Part shown: in pieces, positions 26,124 through 34,894 of the stretch | How positions within the stretch are numbered: position 1 is the first letter of the stretch | Layout of the letters: each line of letters begins with the position of its first letter | Source: Mixta theicola | GTDB taxonomy: Bacteria > Pseudomonadota > Gammaproteobacteria > Enterobacterales > Enterobacteriaceae | NCBI RefSeq assembly: GCF_002895925.1 | Contig: NZ_NWUO01000001.1 | Location: 248,001 to 312,000 of the forward strand | Reading direction: 5' to 3' | DNA: 64,000 nucleotides | Notes under the pieces: model-generated | Seen by the model: only the letters and a program-made list of their open reading frames with translations | Database searches by the model: none | What the model was told of the DNA's origin: nothing | Program-made: the position numbers and the translations under genes

Positions 26124-27503
26124 ATGACTGCAAATAACCTGGTCAATGTGAAAGCGTGGATTGATGCGCGGCCCATTTCGTCCTTTCAGTGGCGCGTACT
26201 GGTGCTGTGTCTGATTATTATTATGTTTGACGGCTACGACGCCGCCGTGATGGGCTTTATTGCCCCGGCGCTGATTGAACACTGGCATATCAGCCGCTCA
26301 GCGATGGGGCCAATTCTTGGTGCGGCAATGTTTGGCGTGGCGCTGGGGGCACTGATCGCCGGGCCGATGTCCGATCGTTACGGCCGCAAGCGGGTCATTT
26401 TATTGTCGGTAATGATGTTCTCAGCGTTCAGCCTCGCCTGCGCATTTGCCGCTACGCCCACGCAGATGGCGCTGCTGCGCTTCACTGCCGGATTAGGGCT
26501 GGGCGCGGTTATGCCGAACTGCGTGACGCTACTCTCTGAATATATGCCTGAGCGCCGGAAAGGCATCATGATCACCTTAATGTTTAGCGGCTTCAATATT
26601 GGTTCGGGACTGGGCGGATTTATTGCCGCCGGGTTGCTGGCCCATTATCACTGGCCCGCAGTGCTGATTTTTGGCGGTGCGCTGCCGCTGTTAATGTTGC
26701 CGGTTATTGTCTGGCTGTTACCGGAATCGGCGCTCAATCTGGTGGTACGCAAGGCGCCGCGCGCGCAGATAGCCGCGCTGCTGAATCGTATGGGTGGGAA
26801 ATTTGCCAGTGACAGCGCCTTCATCCTTAATTCTCCCGGCGTAAAACGCAACAGCACCATTACGGAGCTGTTTCGTCATGGCTTTGCACGCGGCACCATC
26901 ATCCTCTGGCTGACCTATTTTATGGGGCTGTTCGTGATTTACCTGCTGAACGGCTGGCTGCCAACCATTATGCGCTCGGGCGGCATTTCGCTGGAGCAGG
27001 CCGCCATTATCGCCGGATTGTTCCAGCTGGGCGGTCCGCTGGGTGGCGTTATTGTCGGCGCGCTGATGGATAAGCTGCGCGCCAAATGGGTCATTGCCGT
27101 GGTCTATTTTATCGGCTGCGTCTGTCTGATTACGCAGGGTCTGTTTGGCCTGAGCGGCGTGGCACTGGGCGTTATTATTTTTATCACCGGCATGTGCATT
27201 AACGGCGCGCAAAACGGCCTCCAGGTTTACTCGCCCGCCTACTACCCGACAGAGATTCGCGCCACTGGCGTGAGCTGGATGCACGGGATTGGTCGCATCG
27301 GCGCCATCCTGAGCTCATCACTGGGTGGCCTGTTAATGGGGGTTTTTCCAGGCCAGTCCGCCATCTATTTTATTCTGGCCCTGCCCGCGCTGCTTGCCGC
27401 GATCAGCATTGTTTTACATCGCAACATCCAACTGACTATGAAAATAAAAGGCGCAGGACTGGGTGAAATTCCGGCACTGTCGCAAACATTAAATAACCGA
27501 TAA
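26124..27503 (+). CDS. galT: Gallate/aromatic acid:H+ symporter (AAHS family MFS)
   Basis: A 459-residue transporter with about 12 membrane segments and the hallmark FDGYDAAVMGFIAP motif in segment 1 and PMSDRYGRKRVILL after segment 2, both typical of AAHS carriers such as PcaK. PESALNLVVRKA and YYPTEIRATGVSW are also in family. It is followed 14 bases later by galA, so the pair is one transcript under the 240-base upstream promoter region (25884-26123), in which no further gene was seen. Gallate as substrate is inferred from the operon. Confidence 0.85.
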   Translation: MTANNLVNVKAWIDARPISSFQWRVLVLCLIIIMFDGYDAAVMGFIAPALIEHWHISRSAMGPILGAAMFGVALGALIAGPMSDRYGRKRVILLSVMMFSAFSLACAFAATPTQMALLRFTAGLGLGAVMPNCVTLLSEYMPERRKGIMITLMFSGFNIGSGLGGFIAAGLLAHYHWPAVLIFGGALPLLMLPVIVWLLPESALNLVVRKAPRAQIAALLNRMGGKFASDSAFILNSPGVKRNSTITELFRHGFARGTIILWLTYFMGLFVIYLLNGWLPTIMRSGGISLEQAAIIAGLFQLGGPLGGVIVGALMDKLRAKWVIAVVYFIGCVCLITQGLFGLSGVALGVIIFITGMCINGAQNGLQVYSPAYYPTEIRATGVSWMHGIGRIGAILSSSLGGLLMGVFPGQSAIYFILALPALLAAISIVLHRNIQLTMKIKGAGLGEIPALSQTLNNR

Positions 27504-27517
27504 GTGGAGTAACCGTT

Positions 27518-28783
27518 ATGGCGAAGATTATTGGCGGCCTGGCCGTTTCTCATACCCCAACCATCGGCTTTGCCGTCGATCACGATAAGCAGAAAGAAGG
27601 TCCCTGGGAGCCGATTTTTGACAGTTTTGCGCCAATGCAGCAGTGGCTTGCCGAGAAAAAACCTGACGCGCTGGTCTATATCTTCAACGACCATGTAACC
27701 TCATTTTTCTTCGATCACTATTCGGCGTTTTCGCTCGGTATCGACCATCAATATCACGTGGCAGATGAGGGCGGCGGTGCGCGCGATCTGCCACCGGTAA
27801 AAGGCGATGCTGTGCTGTCGCGCCATATTGGCACCAGCCTGATGAGCGATGAGTTCGACATGTCATTTTTTATGGATAAGCCGCTCGATCACGGTTTATT
27901 CTCGCCGCTTTCAGCACTGCTGCCGTTTAAACCGGACTGGCCGACCAAAGTAATTCCGTTGCAGGTCGGTGTGTTGCAATTCCCTATTCCATCGGCGCGT
28001 CGCTGCTACAAACTGGGCCAGGCGCTGCGTCGCGCCATAGAAAGTTACCCTGAAGATATTAACGTGGCGATTGTGGCGACCGGCGGCTTATCGCACCAGG
28101 TCCACGGCGAACGCTGCGGCTTTAATAACGTTGAATGGGATCGGCAGTTTATGGATTTGCTCGTCAACGATCCGGAAAAACTGACGGAGATGACCATTGC
28201 CGAATATGCCGAACTCAGCGGCGTAGAAGGCACCGAAGAGATCATGTGGCTGGTGATGCGCGGCGCGCTGTCGGCTAATGTGGTGAATAAACATCAGGCT
28301 TACTATTTGCCGTCAATGACCGGGATCGCGACCTTGATTCTGGAGAATCAGTCAGGAACCTTGCCGGTTAATACGATAACGCGTCATCAGGAGAAGATGG
28401 CAAGCCAGCTGGCAGGGATTGAGAAGCTGAGCGGTTCATATCCGTTTACTCAGGCGCGTAGCCTTGAGGCGTTACGTTTAAATCGTTTTTTACATCAGCT
28501 TATTCAGCCCGGCCCGCGCGAGCGTTTTCGTCGCGAGCAGGAGGCGATGTTTGCTGAAGCCAAACTGACCGAGCAAGAGTGCGCAATGGTGCGCGATCGT
28601 GACTGGCGCAAACTGATTCAATATGGCGCCAGTTTTTTCCTGCTGGAAAAGCTGGGTGCGGTTATTAGCGGCTCGAATCTGGATATTTATGCCGCCATGC
28701 GCGGCGTATCGCTGGAAGAATTTATGCAGACGCGCAATCAGCAGGTGACCTATTCGGTAGCAGGGAAAGAAAAAGCCAGTTAA
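27518..28783 (+). CDS. galA: Gallate dioxygenase (LigB-LigA fusion)
   Basis: A 421-residue type II extradiol dioxygenase. The N-terminal LigB-like catalytic domain (~1-280) supplies the Fe(II) ligands His12 (GGLAVSHTPT) and His59 (IFNDHVTSFF), with a later acidic ligand in the EGTEEIMWLVM region; GGLSHQVHGERCGF holds the catalytic His. The C-terminal ~120 residues match the small LigA subunit (LNRFLHQLIQPGPRERF; GVSLEEFM), giving the one-chain layout of P. putida GalA. It opens gallate at C4-C5 to 4-oxalomesaconate. Together with galB, galC and galD the route to pyruvate plus oxaloacetate is complete. Confidence 0.93.
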   Translation: MAKIIGGLAVSHTPTIGFAVDHDKQKEGPWEPIFDSFAPMQQWLAEKKPDALVYIFNDHVTSFFFDHYSAFSLGIDHQYHVADEGGGARDLPPVKGDAVLSRHIGTSLMSDEFDMSFFMDKPLDHGLFSPLSALLPFKPDWPTKVIPLQVGVLQFPIPSARRCYKLGQALRRAIESYPEDINVAIVATGGLSHQVHGERCGFNNVEWDRQFMDLLVNDPEKLTEMTIAEYAELSGVEGTEEIMWLVMRGALSANVVNKHQAYYLPSMTGIATLILENQSGTLPVNTITRHQEKMASQLAGIEKLSGSYPFTQARSLEALRLNRFLHQLIQPGPRERFRREQEAMFAEAKLTEQECAMVRDRDWRKLIQYGASFFLLEKLGAVISGSNLDIYAAMRGVSLEEFMQTRNQQVTYSVAGKEKAS

Positions 28784-28792
28784 GTCTGAACG

Positions 28793-28814
28793 GGACGGGA
28801 TTAAGCTCGTCCTT
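28793..28814 (+). terminator. Weak terminator after galA
   Basis: GGACG and CGTCC arms with a 10-base loop, followed by TTTT, just past the galA stop. The stem is short. Confidence 0.45.
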
Positions 28815-28905
28815 TTCACGATAACATCAACTAAAACCGAACATCTTTCCCGCTATATTATTGACGGTTCCGCAGGCGGCCAGCAGAGGGGATGGAGGGC
28901 ATGCA

Positions 28906-29037
28906 ATGAAGAGCGATAATTCATTGATTTTTAATTATATGGCCAGGAAAATTAACCGCTTAACGGCGTTTGCTGCTCCATTGCCCCCACTCCCTCTGCC
29001 AACGCCTGTACAGAATTACCGTGCGGTTCAGCTCTGA
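28906..29037 (+). CDS. Possible 43-residue proline-rich small protein
   Basis: A short open frame with an excellent ribosome-binding site (GGAGGG, 6-7 bases before the ATG at 28906). The peptide begins MKSDNSLIFNYMARKINRL and has a proline-rich middle (APLPPLPLPTPVQN), ending NYRAVQL. It runs convergent to the acetyltransferase gene and stops three bases before that gene's end. No family is recognised. It could be a genuine small protein or peptide precursor of the neighbouring activating-enzyme cluster, or a chance frame; the strong ribosome-binding site is the main support. Confidence 0.35.
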   Translation: MKSDNSLIFNYMARKINRLTAFAAPLPPLPLPTPVQNYRAVQL

Positions 29038-29040
29038 GAA

Positions 29041-29928
29041 TTACCGGCTATTGCCCTGCAGGACATTGGCTATGGGGCAATGCAGCTTAAGCTGTCGCGG
29101 ATTGTAGCCCCGCTGTAACAACCAGAACCATTGTCCCTCTTCCGCGGGGGCTAATCCCATATCCTTATAACCCGCTCGGTATAACCAGGGGAGTAATGAC
29201 AGGAAAGCCACATCAATACGCGCACGTAAGTGAATCAGCTCATTGAATGGTTGTCTTTCTATCTCCTTAAGGATTTTTAACGTCATATTATTCAGCGTAA
29301 CATCCAGACGCCCACCGCTGGCAGTAAACTCTACGGCCGGAATCACCGTCGCCCCAGCGGCGGGTAGTCGCGCCGCGCCGAATTTTTCAGCCAACAAAGC
29401 AATCCAGCCATTATGGCGATAATCAAGCAAATTGAGTGGAATAGGACGTGGCTTTAACGGCAATACGCCCAGAATGACGCTCTCCCTCCCTGCTTGCTCA
29501 AATGGCGTCGGCACATAGTCCCTGAGAAGCGCTGTTGAATAAAAACCCAGCGCCTTAGCCAGCCGCTGCGTGTATGGATGACTGGACACTATCTTTATGG
29601 TCAGCGTATCCAGCCCAAGTGTATGCGCCACCTTGCATAAATATTTGCCTAAAGCGGTCGCCACGCCGCGATGTCTGATCGCGGGATCAACCACGCACAT
29701 GGCCAGCTCCGCCATTTTTCCCTTTCCCGGATGGAGCAATAACGCAGCATGGCCTACGATAACGCCACCCAGCTCGGCGACCGCGCTATACCACTCTCCC
29801 TGGGTATTACGCTGGCAAATCATGTTGGGCTGATAGACATCCGGGTAGACATAACGCTCGCCATAAATGACTCGAAACAGCATGCTAATGTTTTGCGCAT
29901 CGCCCGCCTTAAAATCCCTGACGACCAT
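29041..29928 (-). CDS. GNAT-family N-acetyltransferase with extra C-terminal domain
   Basis: A 295-residue protein. Residues ~1-160 are a GNAT fold: the acetyl-CoA loop is VVDPAIRHRGVATALGKYL (R-H-R-G-V-A), with KALGFYSTALLRDYVP in the motif B region. The remaining ~135 residues are an additional domain (LDVTLNNMTLKILKEIERQ; RIDVAFLSLLPWLYRAGY) that I do not recognise. The start lies two bases past the stop of the adenylating enzyme gene, so it is translationally linked as the last gene of the operon. A role acylating an amine of the pathway product, or in self-protection, is inference. Confidence 0.75.
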   Translation of the reverse strand: MVVRDFKAGDAQNISMLFRVIYGERYVYPDVYQPNMICQRNTQGEWYSAVAELGGVIVGHAALLLHPGKGKMAELAMCVVDPAIRHRGVATALGKYLCKVAHTLGLDTLTIKIVSSHPYTQRLAKALGFYSTALLRDYVPTPFEQAGRESVILGVLPLKPRPIPLNLLDYRHNGWIALLAEKFGAARLPAAGATVIPAVEFTASGGRLDVTLNNMTLKILKEIERQPFNELIHLRARIDVAFLSLLPWLYRAGYKDMGLAPAEEGQWFWLLQRGYNPRQLKLHCPIANVLQGNSR

Positions 29929-29930
29929 CT

Positions 29931-31259
29931 TTAAGCCCCGACCTGAATGCGATAATCACGTTTATCGATTACGCGTTGCAGTTTTCCCGTTCGGGAGTTG
30001 AGGATAAGCTCAGCCTGCCCGCACCACTCAACCTGCAGACGTAACTGCCCTGCCGCCATCAATTCCTCAATGGCGTGATCTTTTTCCGCTAATGTCATCA
30101 GCACGCTATCGGCAAGCGCCTGATTACCGGCAAAAGCGATACGCAAAGTAAGGTGATCGCAGCTGTTACTATGCTCTATCACGATTTGCCAGTGGCAGTT
30201 ACCGACCTTTTCACCAATAAGCGTGTCAATTTCATCAGGAAAAAGTGAGGCATACCCCACCCGCAAACGATGACCAAGGCTACTGCGTCCCTGCAAAACA
30301 AACTTACGGTTTGGGCTTCCCGGCGGCTCACGCCAGGCTGCCGCATCGCCTGTCGGATAACGAATCAGCGGCATGAGCGTACGCGTCAGATTGGTGACGA
30401 CCAGCCTTCCTGTATAATCAACCTCATCGACAGGTTCTCCCGTTACCTCATCAACGATCTCGATAATCGTCTCAGGTTCAAACACCCGGTGTTCTCCCGG
30501 CAGGCAATCAGGCGTGCTGGCGCCAATCAGCCCGGCATCAACGCTGGCACAGCCAATGGAAGCCACGCGGGCATTCGGGAATACGGTTGCCAGCTGCCTG
30601 AGCTGTTCGGCGAAAAGACTTTCGCTGCCATAAAGAATGGTTGAGATGGCCGGTAGCTGAAGGTTCTGTTCTGCCAGTTCCGATGCATAACGCAGCAACG
30701 TTGCCGGAACACCGGCCAGCACCGTGATGCCGTGCATCGCTATCTGTTCCGTAAGCGCTTGTGTCGCCACGGAGCCGGTGAACGGGTATTCGCACACCGG
30801 TTTTTCCATATGTGAAAGTGCGCCATGAATAAATAAAAAGCTGGCGTAGAGATCGCCGGCAAAAAATAAATTAGCGACCCTTGCTCCCGGCTGCAGCTGG
30901 CTGGCAAGGCTGCGGCCAAAGCTGGTGACAAAATTACGCCACTCATTAAGGGTATAAACAGATAATTTACCTGCGCCGGTAGTCCCGCCGGTTTTAAATA
31001 CGATACCGTCGCTCACCGGCCCGGTAAGCACGGGCCAGTTTTTCAGGCCACAACCTCCCTCCCAATATTTGTCAGGATTAATTATTGGCAGATCGGTAAT
31101 TTTCCAGCCCGTCATCGCCAGATGACGGAAATGCTGCGCATACCAGGGCGAGCAGCGGCGGGCAATATTAACCAGTTGTTCCAGACTGGATGGGGTGTCG
31201 GCATCTTTCGGACGGGAAAACCCGGACGCAAAGTCATGATTGACCGTTGGCTTTGTCAT
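29931..31259 (-). CDS. PaaK/EhpF-like AMP-forming carboxylate-activating enzyme
   Basis: A 442-residue member of the phenylacetate-CoA ligase-like ANL superfamily. The ATP loop is VFKTGGTTGAGK (~88-98). The middle motif IGCASVDAGLIG and the ribose-binding LIRYPTGDAAAW are present, and the C-terminal SRTGKLQRVIDKR carries the expected Lys. The start ATG at 31259 is preceded by AGGG; a TTG two codons upstream is an alternative. It resembles EhpF of the Pantoea griseoluteic acid pathway, which activates a carboxylate for reduction. It follows the LuxC-fusion gene by about 60 bases and is coupled to the GNAT gene. Confidence 0.8.
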   Translation of the reverse strand: MTKPTVNHDFASGFSRPKDADTPSSLEQLVNIARRCSPWYAQHFRHLAMTGWKITDLPIINPDKYWEGGCGLKNWPVLTGPVSDGIVFKTGGTTGAGKLSVYTLNEWRNFVTSFGRSLASQLQPGARVANLFFAGDLYASFLFIHGALSHMEKPVCEYPFTGSVATQALTEQIAMHGITVLAGVPATLLRYASELAEQNLQLPAISTILYGSESLFAEQLRQLATVFPNARVASIGCASVDAGLIGASTPDCLPGEHRVFEPETIIEIVDEVTGEPVDEVDYTGRLVVTNLTRTLMPLIRYPTGDAAAWREPPGSPNRKFVLQGRSSLGHRLRVGYASLFPDEIDTLIGEKVGNCHWQIVIEHSNSCDHLTLRIAFAGNQALADSVLMTLAEKDHAIEELMAAGQLRLQVEWCGQAELILNSRTGKLQRVIDKRDYRIQVGA

Positions 31260-31322
31260 GTTCAAATATCCCTATAATTTACATAAATCCGTCATTGATT
31301 AACGGGTACGCTGGCCGCTTAC

Positions 31323-33731
31323 TTAATGACGTTTATCAATCAGCAGCGGGGTTTTACCGCTTTGCGGATGCCGTTCAAATTGCGCAAATGGCAGACTGAT
31401 TACCTGTAATTCCAGTAACCCGCCCTCCAGCGTTACTGCCAGTTCCGGATCGGCACTTACTCTCTGTTTTACCTGACCGGCATCTCCCTCCGCCAGCAAC
31501 CGGATGCGCTCCAGGCCGCTCTCAGGATGATACTCAAGAATTATCTGCACGGCCACAGCGGCGAGCGTCGCCAGCCGCTGTGGCTGAATAAACATCGAGC
31601 CAATACGCACCAGGCTGCCGTGGCGCCCTAACAGTTCGAAGCGGGGGCTGGGGGCAGCGCAGAGACATTGCCCTTCAACCCAACGCCCCATATCGCCGAT
31701 GTCATAGCGCATAATATTCTGGCCTTCCCGCGCCGTTGAGGTAAACAGCAGACGACCTGCATCACCAGGTGCGACGGGGCGATCGCATTCGGGATCGACA
31801 ATTTCCAGCCACTGAATATCAGCCATCAGATGGAAAACGCCTTCGGGACTCGCACTGCAGGCGTGCCCCAGAGGGCCCGCATCAACGGAGCCATACAACG
31901 CAGAACGTATCGTTTTTACACCAAAACCGGCGATATATTCGCGCTGGGAGATTCCCATATGCTCGCCGCCCAGCATCAGTTTCCGGATGCCGCCGTAGTT
32001 ACGCAGCAATGTCTCTTCTCGCTTAAACAGCTGGTACAGCGTACTTGGCATACCGACAAGAGTATCGATCCTCTGACTCACAATAGCCTGGGCAATTTCG
32101 CTATAGTCGTCATCGTGAGGTCCGCCCATGGGATAATGCGTAACGCCCATTTTTTCGAGCACGGTGAAAAAGCTCAGTAAGCCGCCATAGAGATTGCCGG
32201 CATACATCAGATTAAGCGCTCTGTCGCTGGCAGGATCCAGACCTGCGGCGAATAACCCATCTGCGGCGGCCTGCATCTGCAGGTGATAATCGCGGTAGGT
32301 AAAACCGGCGAGTTTCGGCACGCCGCTACTTCCCCCGCTGCGGAAGAATATTTGGGCGCCGGGCTGCATGGAACCATCAAGAAATGCGGCCCGGTCCATT
32401 ATTGGCTGACGTGCAGGCAGCACCGGCGGTGGCGGATTAAGATCAAGCGTGGCCTGGCGTGGCAGCACATTTGCATCCAGCGTTACTGAAACCCGGCGGG
32501 CGAGCTGACTCAACGCATACACACCATCATGCGGTGCGCCACTATAGCTTTCATGCATACTGGCCAGGGTGGTGACCCGGCTCACGCCAGCCGCCAGCAA
32601 TAGCTGGCTGAGAGACGCAATATCCCGTTCAGGGGCAACCAGACCGCAGGTTTGCATATGGGTTCGCCAGGCACGTAACGTCGACATCAATTTCTGTCGC
32701 GGCAAAGGACGCAGCAAAATGGTCCGGTATAGTGGCGAAGGCTCGATTGCCGTCGTCTGCTGCAGGATGATGCGCCATCCCTCGCCCGTCCAGAATTCAT
32801 TCCCGGCACCGGCAAAAATAACATCCATCTGTGAGAACGCGAGCATGGTGGTAATATCAGCGGCCGCTTTTTCATCAGGCATCAGCGATGGCCATCGCGA
32901 CTGTCGATTTTGCATCGCCTGCGCCAGCTGAGCGCCAATATGCTGTAACGTCGCCTTGTTCTCAGTATCAACAAAAACAATTTGCGGGCTGGAACAGGCC
33001 TGCTGATCGAAGCGACACACCTCATCAGCCAGGGCATCCAGGGCTGAAGCATCGATGGCATCCACAATTAACCAGGCAAAACTGATTTTATGTCCCCAGG
33101 GGATCCAACGGCAGCCTGCCGGTAACTGGCGACGGATGGCGTCGAGGGCGGCATCGCCTCCCCAGGCAGAAACACCATCGGCGTGATGCAGCAACAGAGC
33201 AAGATCATGGGTGGCAACGGGAACAACTGCGATAAACTCCGCCAGTTTCCCCGTGTTATCGCAACGGATGAACGCTTCCAGCAGTTTAATCGTCAGTCCC
33301 TGCTCGCTGGAACTTGGGCGCAGCCAGTTAATATTGCCGACCAGCAAGCTTTCAAGCACAGCGAAAAAGGGAAGCAATTCTGCATTGGCTGGCGTGATAT
33401 GAACCACGACGCCCAGCGGACGCCAGCTTTCAAAGTGAGGCGCCTTAAAGTCAGGGCGTCGCAGTGAAAATGGGTTGTCACCCAGCTCATGTTCGAGCTT
33501 GCTGCGCAGGGTCGCTGGCTGACAAAAACGGCGAATTTCCGCCCTTGCCACCTCATCCAGTTCAGGTAAAAAAGTGGCGTTCTGTAACCGCCTGACAAAG
33601 CGGCCAGCGCAGGATAATAAAGTTTCGGTTGGAAGTGGCTGGCTCAGTGTGTCGCTCAGCCTGTCCGTCAACAGGGTGATAACCTGCTCTGACGATAATG
33701 CTGTATAAAAATTTCCCTGGATAAGATACAT
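31323..33731 (-). CDS. LuxC-type acyl reductase fused to a PaaK-like adenylation domain
   Basis: An 802-residue two-domain protein. Residues ~1-425 match LuxC-type acyl-CoA/acyl-enzyme reductases: the catalytic Cys is Cys246 in FDQQACSSPQIVF, and WRPLGVVVHITPANAELLPF is the nucleotide-binding region. Residues ~440-802 are an ANL adenylation domain with RSGGSSGVPK (464-473), LYGSVDAGPLG (~612-622), RYDIGD (675-680) and LLGRHGS (700-706). One chain could thus activate a carboxylate and reduce it to an aldehyde. In known systems these are separate proteins (LuxE/LuxC; EhpF/EhpG). The ribosome-binding site AGGAG lies inside the end of the LuxE-like gene, one base separating the genes. Confidence 0.85.
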   Translation of the reverse strand: MYLIQGNFYTALSSEQVITLLTDRLSDTLSQPLPTETLLSCAGRFVRRLQNATFLPELDEVARAEIRRFCQPATLRSKLEHELGDNPFSLRRPDFKAPHFESWRPLGVVVHITPANAELLPFFAVLESLLVGNINWLRPSSSEQGLTIKLLEAFIRCDNTGKLAEFIAVVPVATHDLALLLHHADGVSAWGGDAALDAIRRQLPAGCRWIPWGHKISFAWLIVDAIDASALDALADEVCRFDQQACSSPQIVFVDTENKATLQHIGAQLAQAMQNRQSRWPSLMPDEKAAADITTMLAFSQMDVIFAGAGNEFWTGEGWRIILQQTTAIEPSPLYRTILLRPLPRQKLMSTLRAWRTHMQTCGLVAPERDIASLSQLLLAAGVSRVTTLASMHESYSGAPHDGVYALSQLARRVSVTLDANVLPRQATLDLNPPPPVLPARQPIMDRAAFLDGSMQPGAQIFFRSGGSSGVPKLAGFTYRDYHLQMQAAADGLFAAGLDPASDRALNLMYAGNLYGGLLSFFTVLEKMGVTHYPMGGPHDDDYSEIAQAIVSQRIDTLVGMPSTLYQLFKREETLLRNYGGIRKLMLGGEHMGISQREYIAGFGVKTIRSALYGSVDAGPLGHACSASPEGVFHLMADIQWLEIVDPECDRPVAPGDAGRLLFTSTAREGQNIMRYDIGDMGRWVEGQCLCAAPSPRFELLGRHGSLVRIGSMFIQPQRLATLAAVAVQIILEYHPESGLERIRLLAEGDAGQVKQRVSADPELAVTLEGGLLELQVISLPFAQFERHPQSGKTPLLIDKRH

Positions 33732-33732
33732 A

Positions 33733-34860
33733 TTATTTCTCCTGAATCAGCTCAGAGGCTGCCAGCGCACAGCTACGCGCCTGATGATTACTTGCGCGTC
33801 CCAGCAGTTCAAACCAGTCAGTTTGCAGTTCGCATTCACATTCATCTGCACAATGGAGTACCGCAAGGTCGCTCATCACAATGCTGTGGGCCGGACAGGA
33901 AGTAATATAGGGAGAAACAAACTGGAGAAAACCGCGCTGACCGTAATCCCTTACCTCAAAGGTACGGGTGTCGCGTATCCACGCTCTGGCATAAACCGGA
34001 AGATGAAAACGATGATGGCTGCACTCAACGTAAGGTACGCAATGTTCCACGGCACCATATCCATCACGGCAGCGGCTATCCCATATTCCAAGTTGCCCGG
34101 TGAGGCGAGCATATAACTCAGACTTAGGAATTTCCTTGTCAGCGTGGGTTTTCCAGCCGCCGCCAAAAAAAACCAACGAATCGGAATGTAATTTTAGCGG
34201 CGGTAACTGCATTTCGCGCATCCGCTCGAGCACGAACCACATAAATGCAGGGAAGCCGAAAATACGAACCGGTGCACCTTCTTCAGCAAATTCCTGTAAG
34301 GCACGAATAACGCCGAAAAGGTCGAACTCATGGCCTTTGCCGGTATGTCGTAATGCATAAACCGCACGTTTGACCGGCGCATATTTGCACAGAAACTGAT
34401 CGGTATAGGAGGTGCCGAGGGTAATAACATCAGCAGGTTCGTAACTCAGCAGAAGATAATTGCACGGCTTATCAGTATTCTCCCACCCATAGTAACGAAA
34501 TATCCGATCGACCATCCCCTGGGCCGCAGATATGCTTCGCTCATCATAACGCATGCGGCTTTTCTGGCCGGTAGTGCCGGAGGAAGTAAGCTCCAGCGCA
34601 GCCTGGCCGGACTGGCTCAGCAGCAGGTTTTTTTTGAAATAATTAGCAAAAACCGGCGGTAATTGCGACCACGTAGTGATATTCGACACGTCCGGTTTAA
34701 TACCGTGATGAGCAAGCCATTGCGAATAGCCCGGTGTATTCACTACATGCCAGGCCACTATTTCACGCATCGCGGTATCAAACAGTTGATCCACATTTGC
34801 ACCTGTTTGATAAGGGTGCTCAATTGCGCACAGCGCATCAACACCAGAAATAACTGTCAT
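33733..34860 (-). CDS. LuxE-like acyl-protein synthetase
   Basis: A 375-residue protein, the size of bacterial LuxE. Adenylation motifs: LTSSGTTGQKS (91-101), FFGGGWK (231-237) and DGYGAVEH (266-273). A Cys at 364 (ARSCALAA) sits where the LuxE acyl-accepting Cys lies (Cys364 in Photobacterium LuxE, recalled), so transfer of an acyl group through a LuxE thioester to LuxC is plausible. There are no luxA, luxB or luxD genes nearby, so this is not a light-emission operon. It lies 34 bases after the exporter gene and directly before the LuxC fusion gene. Confidence 0.83.
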   Translation of the reverse strand: MTVISGVDALCAIEHPYQTGANVDQLFDTAMREIVAWHVVNTPGYSQWLAHHGIKPDVSNITTWSQLPPVFANYFKKNLLLSQSGQAALELTSSGTTGQKSRMRYDERSISAAQGMVDRIFRYYGWENTDKPCNYLLLSYEPADVITLGTSYTDQFLCKYAPVKRAVYALRHTGKGHEFDLFGVIRALQEFAEEGAPVRIFGFPAFMWFVLERMREMQLPPLKLHSDSLVFFGGGWKTHADKEIPKSELYARLTGQLGIWDSRCRDGYGAVEHCVPYVECSHHRFHLPVYARAWIRDTRTFEVRDYGQRGFLQFVSPYITSCPAHSIVMSDLAVLHCADECECELQTDWFELLGRASNHQARSCALAASELIQEK

Positions 34861-34894
34861 TTAATTCATCCTTAATAAAAATGTCCGTCCATGT

